From Gemmatimonadaceae bacterium (GTDB taxonomy: Bacteria; Latescibacterota; UBA2968; UBA8231): a DNA stretch of 64,000 bases. A model generated the notes under the pieces. The model did no database searches, was not told the origin of the DNA, and was given only the letters and a program-made list of their open reading frames with translations. The DNA lies in NCBI GenBank assembly GCA_026706075.1, contig JAPOZM010000091.1, positions 58,551 through 122,550 on the forward strand. Direction: 5' to 3'. Positions 14,863 through 24,552 of the stretch are shown one piece after another. A program made the translations under genes and the position numbers. Numbering within the stretch: the stretch's first letter is position 1; each line of letters opens with the position of its first letter.

Positions 14863-17787
14863 ATGCCTGAACCAACCCTTCTTTTCGGCGGTCCCGGCAG
14901 CGGCAAGACGGACCGGATCATCTCGAGGCTGGCGGCCCGGTACGAGGCCGACCCGTTCTCTGAAGCGGTCGTGCTGGTACCGACGGTGCGCCACGGAGAC
15001 CAGTTTCGCCGCCGACTCGTCGGCCGATGCGGGGTGGCCCTGCGCCTGCGGGTCGAGACGATCGCCCAGTTCAGCCGGTCGCTGGCCTCCGACGCGAGGG
15101 TGCCGTCCCACTCGCTGGCCGAGGAACTCCTGCGGCGAACGATCCGCCGCGCGGTCGAGAGCGGGCCCGCCGCCTACTTCCAGCCTGTGGCCGAGACCCG
15201 GGGCCTGGGGACCCTCCTCGGCGGCGCCATCGGTGACCTGCTGGCGGAAGGCGTGGATCCCCGGTCCTTGTCGGAAGCCGCCGGGAGGTCGGAGTCGCGA
15301 AGCCTGCAGGCGCTCGGTGCCGTCTACGGGGAGTACGGCGAGAGACTGAGAGAGGGAGGCTGGACTCACCCGGCCCAGCTCGGCGAGGCCGCGGCGGAGG
15401 CCGTCAGGGCGGGTGCGAATCTTCCCGGCACGATCCTGCTCGATGGCTTCCATCTCTTTCGAGCGACGGAGATGGACCTCATCGAAGCCCTCGCCGGGAA
15501 GGCCGATGTCGTCGTCTCGCTGGACCCCGGGGCAGGAGACCGTGCCGCGCACGACTGCGAGCGGCTGCGCCGCCGGTTCCCGAAAGCGGGAGTCACGCAG
15601 CTTGAAGGGGATGTTGCATCGCCCCCGACCGTGGTTGCAGGCGCCGCGGCCGACAGGGAGGCCCAGTTGCGGGCTATGGCGCGCCAGATCAAGCAGCGCC
15701 TGGCCGAGGAGCCGTCGCTCCGGCCCTCCGACTTCGCCGTCGCACTCCGGCAGGCATCGCCCCACCTGGGCATGGCCCGGCAGGTGTTCGCCGAGTACGA
15801 CCTGCCCCTCGACCCGGCCGCCGGAGAGCCCTTGAGCGCCCGCCCCCTCGGGGCCTGGCTGCGCCGCCTGATGCACCTGGCCCGGGAGGACTGGCGCCTG
15901 CGCGACGTCGTCGCAGTGCTGTCCAGCGGGTTCGTCGACCGCCGCCGCTGGGGGCTCTCCCGCGGAGGCCTGGCCGCCTTTGCCCGCCGGGCGCGCGGGA
16001 ACAACCTCTGGGCGGGGCTCGACGCGCTCGGCCGCGCCGTGGACGGGCTGCGCACGGACGCGGAGGACCCGAAGAAGAGCGACCGGGACCGCGAGTGGCG
16101 GCGGGAAGCTGCGTCGGCCATGTCGGCCGCCCTGGAGGATCTGCGCACGCTGCTGGAGCGGCCGTGCGGGACGATGGCGGAGCATGCGCGCCATCTCGAC
16201 GAAGCACTCTTCGGCCCGCGGGCCCTCGTGGACCCCCGCTCCAGGAAGGAGCCCGGCGTCGACGTGGAGCTCGACGCGCTGCGAGGCCAGCTTCGGGAGC
16301 TGGTTCATACGCACGAGGTCCTGGGAGGCGGACCGGAGTCCTTCGAGTCGTTCCTGGCGCGCCTCGAAGGGAAGTTCGACGCGCCGACGGTGCTGCTGCG
16401 CGAGCCCGGCGGCGTGCTCCTCGCGCCGATGCACACCCTGCACGGCCTGCGCTTCGACTTCGTGGCGATCGGTGGTCTGGTGGAGGGGGAGTTCCCCGCG
16501 CCGAGGAGCTACCACTCCCTTCTCGACAGGGACGCCGTCGAGACGCTGAATCGCTGCGGCCTGGGAGTCCCCCCGTTGGCCCGGCTCTCCGAAGACGAGC
16601 TGTGGAAGTCGGTCCACACTCGCGCCGACCGCGTGCTGTCCCTGTGGAGGACCCGGCTCAACGAGCGGGGCCGCTCGGTGGCGGCTTCGTATTACTACGA
16701 CAGCCTGCGGCCCGACGGGCACATCGAAGCGGGAACATCCGCGCCCGAAGAAGCCGGCTCGGCGCGCGAGCTGGCCATCGCCTGCACCGGGCAGTGGCCG
16801 AACCATGGCCGGCTTCGGCCGCGTGCGGAGCCCGCCTGGCCCATCGTGCGCTCGGCGGTCGCGGTCGAGCAACTCCGCCGTTCGTTCTCGGATGCCGGTG
16901 AGTACGAGGGTTGCCTGACCGATGGACGGGTGCCCTCGCTCACGGGTGCCGACGTACCCTGGAGCGCCAGCCGGATCGAGTCCTACCAGACCTGCGCCTT
17001 CCAGTTCTTCGGCCGCTACGCCCTCGGTCTGCGGGAGGTCGAGGAAGAACTGGAGAGCGCCGACGCCGCCATCCGGGGCAGCGTCGTTCACGACATCCTG
17101 CAGGATGCAGTGGCCCCCCTTGTCGAGCATGGACGCCCGCTGGCCTCCGATACGCTTCCCGAGGTCCTGGCGCGTCTCCGGGACAACGGCCCCGGCATAT
17201 GGAACAGCGCCCCCGCGAGGATGGGCTTCGGCCGGGCCGCCCTCTGGCGGCTGGATGCGGAGGACACCTTCCGGAAGATGGAGGTGCTGCTGCAGCGGGA
17301 GGCCGAACGGAGCGAGCAGTCGGGAGTGACGCGGGTCATCGGCGCCGAGCAGGAAATGGAGGCCACGCTGCCGCTGGACCCGCCCCTGCGCCTGAGGGCC
17401 ACTATCGACCGGCTGGAGGAGGGCGAGGGCAAGGTGATGATCGTCGACTACAAGTCAGGCAGACCGTTCTCCCGGGCCGAACTCGATGAGGGACGCCGTG
17501 TCCAGCTTCAGCTCTACGGGTACGCCGGACGCGAGGGGACCGGGGCGGAGAGAATCATCGCCCGCTACGCCTGGCTCGATCCCCAGGCCAGGGTGTGGGA
17601 GATCGACTCCTCGATCGCCGAGGATGCAGTCCTGCTGGACCACGTCGCCGAGATCGCCCGGGGGGTTCGCGATGCCGTCGCCTCGGGCGACTTCCGAGTC
17701 AACCCCAAGGTGAAGCCCTGTCCGACCTACTGCTCGTTCCGCAACGTCTGCCGGGTCAACGGGTTCAGTCGATCGAAATGGGACTGA
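14863..17787 (+). CDS. addB: AddB-like ATP-dependent nuclease subunit
   Basis: A 974-residue partner of the AddA helicase. The N-terminus has an intact Walker A (GGPGSGKT, residues 9-16) in an inactive-helicase-type fold. The C-terminal third holds a PD-(D/E)XK nuclease: SRIESYQTCAFQFFGRY, then MIVDYKSGRP, then QLQLYGYA. Cysteines at about 711 and in PCPTYCSFRNVC (near 955-966) give the C...C-x3-C-x5-C pattern of the AddB/Cas4 iron-sulphur nuclease. Together with AddA it processes double-strand DNA ends for recombination. The gene overlaps addA by ten bases, so they are coupled. Sequence divergence is large, hence some doubt about the exact subfamily. Confidence 0.8.
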   Translation: MPEPTLLFGGPGSGKTDRIISRLAARYEADPFSEAVVLVPTVRHGDQFRRRLVGRCGVALRLRVETIAQFSRSLASDARVPSHSLAEELLRRTIRRAVESGPAAYFQPVAETRGLGTLLGGAIGDLLAEGVDPRSLSEAAGRSESRSLQALGAVYGEYGERLREGGWTHPAQLGEAAAEAVRAGANLPGTILLDGFHLFRATEMDLIEALAGKADVVVSLDPGAGDRAAHDCERLRRRFPKAGVTQLEGDVASPPTVVAGAAADREAQLRAMARQIKQRLAEEPSLRPSDFAVALRQASPHLGMARQVFAEYDLPLDPAAGEPLSARPLGAWLRRLMHLAREDWRLRDVVAVLSSGFVDRRRWGLSRGGLAAFARRARGNNLWAGLDALGRAVDGLRTDAEDPKKSDRDREWRREAASAMSAALEDLRTLLERPCGTMAEHARHLDEALFGPRALVDPRSRKEPGVDVELDALRGQLRELVHTHEVLGGGPESFESFLARLEGKFDAPTVLLREPGGVLLAPMHTLHGLRFDFVAIGGLVEGEFPAPRSYHSLLDRDAVETLNRCGLGVPPLARLSEDELWKSVHTRADRVLSLWRTRLNERGRSVAASYYYDSLRPDGHIEAGTSAPEEAGSARELAIACTGQWPNHGRLRPRAEPAWPIVRSAVAVEQLRRSFSDAGEYEGCLTDGRVPSLTGADVPWSASRIESYQTCAFQFFGRYALGLREVEEELESADAAIRGSVVHDILQDAVAPLVEHGRPLASDTLPEVLARLRDNGPGIWNSAPARMGFGRAALWRLDAEDTFRKMEVLLQREAERSEQSGVTRVIGAEQEMEATLPLDPPLRLRATIDRLEEGEGKVMIVDYKSGRPFSRAELDEGRRVQLQLYGYAGREGTGAERIIARYAWLDPQARVWEIDSSIAEDAVLLDHVAEIARGVRDAVASGDFRVNPKVKPCPTYCSFRNVCRVNGFSRSKWD

Positions 17788-20700
17788 CGTCGGAGCAGGC
17801 GGGGATCCTGGCCGAGCGCGGCCGTGACGTGCTGGTCACCGCCGGCGCCGGCAGCGGCAAGACCAGTGTCCTCGTGGACCGCTACGTCTCCCTGCTCGCG
17901 GACCACCGCATCTCCGAGATGGCGGCCGTCACCTTCACCGACGCCGCCGCCACCGAGATGCGGGAGCGCGTGCGGCGGGAGGTGCTCACGAGGGAGGAGC
18001 TGCGTCATCACCGGGCCGAGATCGATGACGCCATCATCGGCACCATCCACTCCCTCTGCCTCCGGATCCTGCGGGAGCATCCCGTCGAGGCGGCCATCGA
18101 TCCGGCCACGAGGGTGCTCTCCGATGACGAGGCCGAGTTCGAGCTGACCCGAGCCTGCATCGATGCGCTGGAGGCCGCCGCCGACGCCGACGATCAGCGG
18201 GCCCTGGCGCTGCGGGAGCTCGGTCTGTACGCGGCGACCATCCAGCTTCCCCTGATGGTTGCCAGGCGCGACGAGGTCGAGGAGGCGTACCGGGCGCTTC
18301 CGGGGGAGACCGTGGAGGACTGGGCGGAGCATGTCCGGGGGCTGCTGGATGAGATGCTCCGGGCGGCGGTGGAAGAGGCTCGGCCGGAGCTGGCGGAGCT
18401 GGCGGCGTGGCTGCGTGCTGCCCTTGAGGAATCCGGAGACGATCGCCTGTCCTCGAGCCTGCGCGACCTTCTGGACGCACTGGGCGACCCCAATAGCGGG
18501 GAGTGGTCTGACCTCCTTGCCCGCGTGCTGGAGGCGCGCGGTCACGTCAACCTGAGAGTCGGCAGTGCGAAAAACTGGCCGGACATCAAGGAGGTCAAGG
18601 CGCAAATGGGCTCGCTCCGGGACAAGGCCAACGCGCTCCGCGCCCTCCCCCGCTGGAACGAGCACGACCAGATCGCGTTAGAAACCCTCGCATCCCTGCG
18701 GACTCTCTTCAGGGACGCCTGCCATCGCTACTCCTCCCGCAAGCGGGAGCTGGTGGCCCTGGACTATCTCGACCTCGAGGTCATGGCCACACGGCTGCTC
18801 AGCTCCCATCCGGAGATCGCCGCCTCTTACGGGTCGCGCCTGCGCCACCTGATGGTGGACGAGCTTCAGGACACCAACCCCACCCAGATCGCCTTCCTCG
18901 ACCTCCTGAAGGGACCCGAGCGGTTCTTCGTCGGCGACGTGAAGCAGGCGATCTACCGCTTCCGAGGGAGCGATGTCCGCAACTTCACACGGCTCCACAA
19001 ACAGATCGCGGCCTCGGGTGCCATCCACTCCCTGAGCCAGTCCTTCCGCGCCCACGACCCGCTCGTCAGGTCGCTCAACACCCTCTTCGAGCATGTCTTC
19101 GCAAACGCGCGGGAGGAGTTCGAGGCGCCGATGCAGGCGATGACCGGACGAGGGAGTGATGCGCCCCAGTCGCCGTACCTGGTGCTGCTGCCGGTCTCCA
19201 AGCAGACGCCCGAGGGCGACAAGACCGACGACCATGACCGCAGAAGGTTCGAGGCGGATGCCGTGGCCGCGGAGGTGGCCTCCCTCCTGCGCCGGCCCGC
19301 CACCGTGTGGGACCGGGACGAAGGCGGGCACCGCCCCGCGCGGGCGTCCGACGTGGCGGTCCTGCTCCGCCGCCTCACGAACGTCCACCTCTTCGAGCAG
19401 GCCCTGGAGAGCCACGGAGTCCCCTGCCGCACCGTAGCCGGCGCCGGGTTCTTCACCAGGCAGGAGGTCCTCGATCTCACCAACCTCCTGGGCTGGCTGG
19501 CCGAGTCGGACGACTCCATCGCCCTGGCGGGGGCCCTCCGGTCGCCGCTGTTCACGATCGACGACCAGTCCCTGTTGGCGCTGCGGTCCCATGGCCGGAA
19601 CCTCCTGGGAGCGCTCGGGGACCCGCCCGAGTCCCTGCCCCCGGAGGTCCGCCAGCTCTGCCGGCATGCCGCCGAGGTGCTCCAGGAACTGCGCCGCGGT
19701 GTCGCCTTCCTGCCGGCCGACGCGCTTCTCGAGAAGGCCCTGGCCCTCACGGGATTCGAGGCGTCGTGGGCGCCTCTGCAGGGAGGCGATCAGGCGCTGG
19801 CCAACATCCGCAAGTTCGTGGACCTGGCCCGCCAGTTGGCCGGCAACTCGCTCGACGAGTTCGTCACCTACGTCCGGCGCCGGCGGGACGAGTTGCAGGC
19901 CCGCGAAGGCCAGGCCGTCCTCGACCAGTCCGACGCCGTGCGGCTGCTGACCGTACACGGAGCCAAGGGCCTGCAGTTCCCCATCGTCTTCGTGCCGGAG
20001 GCTCATCTGCCGTCACGTGTGAGCTACGATGCGGTCCGCTGGCGCACCGAGGAGGGGATCTCCGTCACGCTCCAGAAGGAGGTCGAGTCGGATGAGACGA
20101 GCCGCCGGCGCCCGGGGTTCTACTCCTACCTGGTGGACCGGGACAAAGCGGAAGAGGCGGCCGAGCACAAGCGCCTGTTCTACGTGGCGGCCACCCGCGC
20201 AGCCGACGTGCTGTACATCAGCGGCGATCAAGCGAACTCCGGCGACACATGGCTCGCCGCGGCGCAAGTGGCCCTTGGCGGGGGCGCTGAAGGAGCGGAG
20301 ATCCGCTCACCCATACCCGTGGACCTGAAGGCCATCGCCCACAGGGTGCCGCCCCGGTCGGTGCAGGTCCCCCACGAGGACGAGGAAGAGGACTTCACGG
20401 CTCCGCTGGCCGCCCGGCCGCCGGTGATCCCCCTGCGCTCCAGCACGCCGGTGACCTCCCTGAGGTTGGAGGAGCCTGCCCGCGGCGACTTCCACCACGG
20501 CGACGGTCTCGGCCTGGTCCGCGGCAGCCTCGCCCACGATGCCATCGAGAACTGGTTCAGGACCGGGGAGCGGCCCTCCCTGGACGAGTTGATCGGCAAG
20601 GTGGACAGCGGCCTGGGAGAGCAGGCCGTGCGCAGGGTTGCCGCCGAAGTCGACGGCATGCTGGACACCTTCGACGCCAGCCCCCTGGCGAAGACCCTGC

Positions 20701-21101
20701 GAGACGGGGATACCCGCGCCTGGTTCGAGCTGCCCTTTTCATGGGACTGGGACGGCGTGCCGGTACACGGCACCATCGACCTCGCCTATGAGACCGAGGG
20801 CACCTGGCATGTTCTCGACTTCAAGACCGACGATCTGCGGGGCCGGCCGCTGGCCGAGGCTGGGCAGGCCTACCTGCCTCAGCTCGCCCTCTACGCTTCC
20901 GCCCTGGAGAAAGCCGTCGGTGGGTCCCCCGTCCCGGGCCTGATGTTCCTGCGGACCGGCGATCTCTACCTCCCACCGCCCGCGGACCTGGGCCAGGCGC
21001 TGGCCGCCACTCGCGGCCGGATCGATCACGGGGACCTGGTCGATGCCCCGCCATCCAGGTTCGACGGTTCCCAGGCACAGGATCGCGATCATGTCATCTG
21101 A
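17778..21101 (+). CDS. addA: AddA-like UvrD/Rep helicase-nuclease
   Basis: About 1107 residues. Walker A AGAGSGKT is at residues 22-29, helicase motif II is MVDELQDTNPTQ, and motif VI is KRLFYVAATRAADVLY. The C-terminal RecB-type nuclease has HDAIENWF, then GTIDLAYET and VLDFKTDDLRG followed by QLALYASAL. This is the full AddA architecture: superfamily 1 helicase plus PD-(D/E)XK nuclease. I start it at the ATG at 17778, which overlaps the addB stop and gives MGLTSEQAGIL, the usual SF1A Q-motif N-terminus. The 3' end overlaps the PHP gene by 11 bases. Confidence 0.9.
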   Translation: MGLTSEQAGILAERGRDVLVTAGAGSGKTSVLVDRYVSLLADHRISEMAAVTFTDAAATEMRERVRREVLTREELRHHRAEIDDAIIGTIHSLCLRILREHPVEAAIDPATRVLSDDEAEFELTRACIDALEAAADADDQRALALRELGLYAATIQLPLMVARRDEVEEAYRALPGETVEDWAEHVRGLLDEMLRAAVEEARPELAELAAWLRAALEESGDDRLSSSLRDLLDALGDPNSGEWSDLLARVLEARGHVNLRVGSAKNWPDIKEVKAQMGSLRDKANALRALPRWNEHDQIALETLASLRTLFRDACHRYSSRKRELVALDYLDLEVMATRLLSSHPEIAASYGSRLRHLMVDELQDTNPTQIAFLDLLKGPERFFVGDVKQAIYRFRGSDVRNFTRLHKQIAASGAIHSLSQSFRAHDPLVRSLNTLFEHVFANAREEFEAPMQAMTGRGSDAPQSPYLVLLPVSKQTPEGDKTDDHDRRRFEADAVAAEVASLLRRPATVWDRDEGGHRPARASDVAVLLRRLTNVHLFEQALESHGVPCRTVAGAGFFTRQEVLDLTNLLGWLAESDDSIALAGALRSPLFTIDDQSLLALRSHGRNLLGALGDPPESLPPEVRQLCRHAAEVLQELRRGVAFLPADALLEKALALTGFEASWAPLQGGDQALANIRKFVDLARQLAGNSLDEFVTYVRRRRDELQAREGQAVLDQSDAVRLLTVHGAKGLQFPIVFVPEAHLPSRVSYDAVRWRTEEGISVTLQKEVESDETSRRRPGFYSYLVDRDKAEEAAEHKRLFYVAATRAADVLYISGDQANSGDTWLAAAQVALGGGAEGAEIRSPIPVDLKAIAHRVPPRSVQVPHEDEEEDFTAPLAARPPVIPLRSSTPVTSLRLEEPARGDFHHGDGLGLVRGSLAHDAIENWFRTGERPSLDELIGKVDSGLGEQAVRRVAAEVDGMLDTFDASPLAKTLRDGDTRAWFELPFSWDWDGVPVHGTIDLAYETEGTWHVLDFKTDDLRGRPLAEAGQAYLPQLALYASALEKAVGGSPVPGLMFLRTGDLYLPPPADLGQALAATRGRIDHGDLVDAPPSRFDGSQAQDRDHVI

Positions 21102-21972
21102 ACCGATGTTGTACGAAATGCACATGCACACCCCGCTCTGCAAGCACGCCCGCGGCGAACCGGAGGAGTATGCCGAAGTGGCCCTGCAACGGGGTCTGAA
21201 GGGGATCGTGGTCACCGACCACAATCCCACGAACGACGGCTGGTCGCCGGAGACGCGGATGGGCGTGGACGAACTCCACGACTACGTGGCCCTGGTCGAG
21301 CGCGCCCGCAAAACCTGGGCCGGCCGGGTCGATGTCCGCCTTGGCATGGAGAGCGATTACGTGCCCGGCATGGAGCCCTGGCTGGAGAAGCTGCACGGCA
21401 TGGCCGAGTTCCACCACGTGCTCGGTTCGGTCCATCCCCAGCTTCCCCAATACCTCCACCGCTTCGACCGGGGGGATGCCGACGCCTTTTGCGGCACCTA
21501 TTTCGAGCACCTGGCCCTGGCCGCCGAGACCGGCCTGTTCGACACCATCGCCCATCCCGACCTGGTGAAGAATACCGCGCCCGCGGACTGGTGCCTGGAG
21601 CGGGCCATGGACCATATCCTGCCCTGTCTCGACCGCATCGCCGCCACCGGTGTGGCCATGGAGCTGAACACCTCGGGCCGCAACAAGGTCTATGCCGAGA
21701 TGAACCCGGGACCGGCCATGTTGGCGGAAGTGGCGGAGCGCCGCATACCGGTGGTCATCGGCGCCGACGCCCACGACCCCCACCGGGTCGGCGATGGTCA
21801 CATCGACGCCCTCGGTATGCTCCACGAGGCCGGATACAGCCATGTCAGCATCTTCCTCCACCGACGGCGTCAGGACCTGCCCATCGACCGGGTTCGGGCC
21901 AGTCTGAAGGCGGCCGAGCAGACCGCGGCGGCGGAACCCACCCCAGGGCTGCGCGACCCCGGGGCGCGTTAG
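21091..21972 (+). CDS. PHP-domain phosphoesterase, histidinol-phosphatase-like
   Basis: A 293-residue TIM-barrel-like PHP protein with the full set of metal-binding motifs in order: HMHTPLCKHA near residue 10, VTDHN near 47, LGMESDYVPG near 87, GSVHPQL near 112, DTIAHPDLVK near 150, and GADAHDPHRVG near 225. This is the layout of HisJ/HisK-type histidinol phosphatases, although PHP phosphoesterases act on other substrates too. No other his genes lie nearby. The ATG at 21091 sits inside the end of addA (11-base overlap), so it is translationally coupled to the recombination genes. Confidence 0.8.
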   Translation: MSSEPMLYEMHMHTPLCKHARGEPEEYAEVALQRGLKGIVVTDHNPTNDGWSPETRMGVDELHDYVALVERARKTWAGRVDVRLGMESDYVPGMEPWLEKLHGMAEFHHVLGSVHPQLPQYLHRFDRGDADAFCGTYFEHLALAAETGLFDTIAHPDLVKNTAPADWCLERAMDHILPCLDRIAATGVAMELNTSGRNKVYAEMNPGPAMLAEVAERRIPVVIGADAHDPHRVGDGHIDALGMLHEAGYSHVSIFLHRRRQDLPIDRVRASLKAAEQTAAAEPTPGLRDPGAR

Positions 21973-22005
21973 GATCTGTTCAGGGCACCGAGTATCGTTA
22001 CCCCC

Positions 22006-22767
22006 ATGCGAGCACTGATCCTGGGAGCGGGGCGCGGGAGCCGCCTCAAGGCCCTCACCGACGAGCAGCCGAAGCCGTACGCCCCCATCGGCGGTCGGCG
22101 GATCCTCGACTGGCTGCTGCAGGCCCTGGGCGACGCCGGCGTGAGCGACTTCGTCTTCATCGGCGGCTACCGCATCGACCAGGTCCGCGGCGACTACCCG
22201 CACCTGACCTTCCGCCACAACCCCGACTGGGAGAGCACCAACATCCTCGCCTCCCTCATGTGCGCCGAGGACCACATGGACGACGGCTTCCTCGTCACCT
22301 ACGCCGACATCCTCTACCGGCCCTCCGTCGTGCGCCGGGCGCTCGACCATCCTGGCGACGCCGTGCTCTGCGTCGACACCCGCTGGCGGGAGCGCTACGC
22401 CGACCGCAGCCAGCATCCCGAGGACGACGCCGAGAAGGTCCTGGCCGAGGACGACCGGGTGCTGCGGATCAGCCGCGGGCTCCCCTCCTCCGACGCCTGC
22501 GGCGAGTACATCGGCGTGGCCCGGTTCTCCGCCGCCGGCGCCGCCGCCCTCCGCCGCCACTACCACCGCGTGCGGGCCAGCTACAACGGGCAGGTCTGGA
22601 AGGACGGGACCACCTTCCGCCAGGCCTATCTCATCCATCTCTACGAGGACATGCTCGAACAGGGAGAGAGGTTCCACATGGTGACCACCGGAGGCGAGTA
22701 CGCCGAAGTCGACACCGAGGAGGACTACGCTCTCGCCAACGAGAGCTGGCCCCGGAGGTACGCCTGA
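22006..22767 (+). CDS. Nucleotidyltransferase, LicC/sugar-phosphate type
   Basis: A 253-residue NTP transferase fold. The N-terminal ALILGAGRGSRLKALTDEQPK is the glycine-rich nucleotide-binding loop with the conserved Arg and Lys, and a metal-binding YADILY follows near residue 104. The spacing and the segment NPDWESTNILASL resemble phosphocholine cytidylyltransferases (LicC) and related enzymes that activate polar head groups or sugars for surface polymers. A possible -10 (TATCGT, 21992-21997) lies just upstream. Its stop overlaps the next ATG by one base (TGATG). Confidence 0.75.
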   Translation: MRALILGAGRGSRLKALTDEQPKPYAPIGGRRILDWLLQALGDAGVSDFVFIGGYRIDQVRGDYPHLTFRHNPDWESTNILASLMCAEDHMDDGFLVTYADILYRPSVVRRALDHPGDAVLCVDTRWRERYADRSQHPEDDAEKVLAEDDRVLRISRGLPSSDACGEYIGVARFSAAGAAALRRHYHRVRASYNGQVWKDGTTFRQAYLIHLYEDMLEQGERFHMVTTGGEYAEVDTEEDYALANESWPRRYA

Positions 22768-23855
22768 TGCCCACCCTTGTCGAACGCTGCGGAAGCCTCT
22801 TCCCCACGTCGGTGGTCGGCTCCCTGCCGAGGCCCGGGTACGTGCGCGAGATCGTCGTCGACGGCCGCCGGGACGAAGGCTGGCAGCGGCGCCTCGACGC
22901 CGGCGTGGCCTATGCCGTCTCCGTGCAGGAGGCGGCCGGCCTCGACGTGATCTCCGACGGCGAGTGGCGGCGGGCCTCCTACATCGGCATCATCGCCGAG
23001 CTGGCCGACGGCTTCGAGTTGAGCCAGACGGAGGACGGCCGTCCCTGGACCGTGGTCACCGGAGCCGTGGCCGTCCGCGACCAGGGAGTGGTGGCCGCCG
23101 AGGTGAAGCACCTGCGCTCACTGACCGACCGCCTGATCAAAGTGGCCCTGCCCTCGCCGGCCCTCCTGGCCGAGCGCATGTGGGACCCGGACCTGTCCGC
23201 CGAGGCCTACGGGACCCCCCGCGGCTTCGCCGAGGCCGTGGCGCCGGTCCTGCAGCGCGAGGCCGAGTTGGTCGTCGAAGCGGGAGCCGACATCGTGCAG
23301 GTCGACGACCCCCACCTGTGCCTGCTCGTCGACCCCGAGGTCCGGGCCCACTACGACGACGACGACTGGGGCGCCGACGAGGAGGCCGCCTTCTCGGTGG
23401 ACATGGACAACGAAGTGTTGGTGGGAATCGCCGGCGAGGCCGTGCGCGCCGTCCACCTCTGCCGCCGCGCCGGCGCCCGCGTCCGCGGCGAGGCCTACCA
23501 CAGCGGCGACTACGCCGCCATTGTCCCCGCCCTCGAGCAGCTCGACACCGACCACCTGACCCTGGAGTTCACCAACCCCGGCGCCGGCGCCGTCGAGGTC
23601 CTGGAGCAGTTACCCGATCACCTCGAGATCGGCCTCGGCTGCGTCAGCGTCCACCCCGGCGAGATCGACGACGCCGCCCAGATCGTGGATCGAGTCGAGC
23701 AGGCCGTGGAGGTGATCGGCGCCGAGCGCATCGTCCTCAACCCCGACTGCGGCTTCGCCCCGGGCTCGGCGGCCCGGGTGGATCTGGATGAGGTGTATCG
23801 GAAGCTGCAGTACCAGGCGGAGGCGGCCCGGCGGTTGAGGGGGATCTACGGGTGA
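22767..23855 (+). CDS. MetE-like (cobalamin-independent methionine synthase C-terminal) protein
   Basis: A 362-residue stand-alone catalytic-domain protein of the MetE/UROD family. It opens with TSVVGSLPRPGYVRE and has VISDGEWRR and the zinc-site elements AVHLCRRAG, VRGEAYHSG, LEFTNPGAG and LNPDCGFAP, so the ligand Cys, Glu and Cys are present. Stand-alone versions often use small methyl donors or other alkyl-transfer substrates rather than methyl-folate, and the substrate here is not evident. It is coupled to the nucleotidyltransferase by a TGATG overlap. Confidence 0.75.
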   Translation: MPTLVERCGSLFPTSVVGSLPRPGYVREIVVDGRRDEGWQRRLDAGVAYAVSVQEAAGLDVISDGEWRRASYIGIIAELADGFELSQTEDGRPWTVVTGAVAVRDQGVVAAEVKHLRSLTDRLIKVALPSPALLAERMWDPDLSAEAYGTPRGFAEAVAPVLQREAELVVEAGADIVQVDDPHLCLLVDPEVRAHYDDDDWGADEEAAFSVDMDNEVLVGIAGEAVRAVHLCRRAGARVRGEAYHSGDYAAIVPALEQLDTDHLTLEFTNPGAGAVEVLEQLPDHLEIGLGCVSVHPGEIDDAAQIVDRVEQAVEVIGAERIVLNPDCGFAPGSAARVDLDEVYRKLQYQAEAARRLRGIYG

Positions 23856-23928
23856 GGGAAGGCCCTACCGGATTCTACGGTTACGGAACACTTATCCTGC
23901 GCACGGCGTAACGGGCCGCCGGGAACCA

Positions 23929-24347
23929 TTGCCCAAACCACCGACCACCATCCGTGAGCAAATCGCCCGCAGCTACGCGAATCTGGCTCGCGCGCACTCC
24001 GCTCTCAGCCGCGGATCGCCCAAGTATACGACGGTCGATCACATGATCAGGGCCAAGCTCCAGCGCGGATTGATCGACGGCACGACCAGACGCGTCCGAC
24101 AGTCTCATCCTGGCGTGCCGTCGGTGTAACAGCTCGAAGGGTGGTCGGGACTTGCTTGCTTGAATGGATGGCAGCAAGGAACTGTTTGCCGTCCCTTCTC
24201 CTGCTGCGTCGGTACATCAAGATCGTGACCCGATACTGCGAAGAACACGGGCGCCTCGATTCGGCGTTGGACGGGCCCGACGACGAGGCACCCGTGCCGT
24301 TCGATATCCGCCTGTTGCCCACGCGCTTTCCGCATTGGATGAGTTGA
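23929..24347 (+). pseudogene. HNH endonuclease remnant with internal deletion
   Basis: Two fragments in different frames look like the ends of one small HNH endonuclease family. The first (23929-~24100) reads TIREQIARSYANLARAHSAL, then KYTTVDHMIRAKLQRGL. The second (24141-24347) reads LLEWMAARNCLPSLLLLRRY and then ends LPTRFPHWMS. Family members known to me have these blocks flanking the zinc/HNH core, which is absent here. So the catalytic middle has been deleted and the frame lost. The remnant marks the left border of the accessory island. The family recall is from memory and should be treated as moderate. Confidence 0.45.
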
Positions 24348-24365
24348 CGATGCAGGTGCAGTGCC

Positions 24366-24536
24366 GTGAGCAATAGACCAACTGCGCAGAAAGTGCCTGA
24401 GTCCGTTCAGGTCTACTCTGACGAGAAGTATGCCGATCTAAAGGCTTCCAGGAAGTTCCAAGCAACCACGTTGACCGGAGCGTATCTGACTTCGAGTCAG
24501 ATCGTCCCCTTAGGAGGCGGTATTTTGCTTTGCTGA
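24366..24536 (+). other. Short open frame of uncertain status
   Basis: A 56-codon frame runs from a GTG at 24366 to a TGA at 24536. It has a charged N-terminal half (QVYSDEKYADLKASRKFQ) and no recognisable domain or clear ribosome binding site. It could be the truncated start of a lost gene. Together with the HNH remnant it fills the 23.86-24.55 kb stretch, where I see no intact gene. Confidence 0.2.
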
Positions 24537-24552
24537 TACGTCTGTTTCCTCT

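Noticed and set aside
14719..17130. Minus-strand extension of the Gfo/Idh frame through addB
   Set aside because: The extension is antisense to addB and carries no recognisable domain; the Rossmann motif begins just after the ATG at 14718.
24366..24536. Short frame as a real gene
   Set aside because: It has no ribosome binding site, no homology I can recall and lies among remnants, so it is listed only as uncertain.
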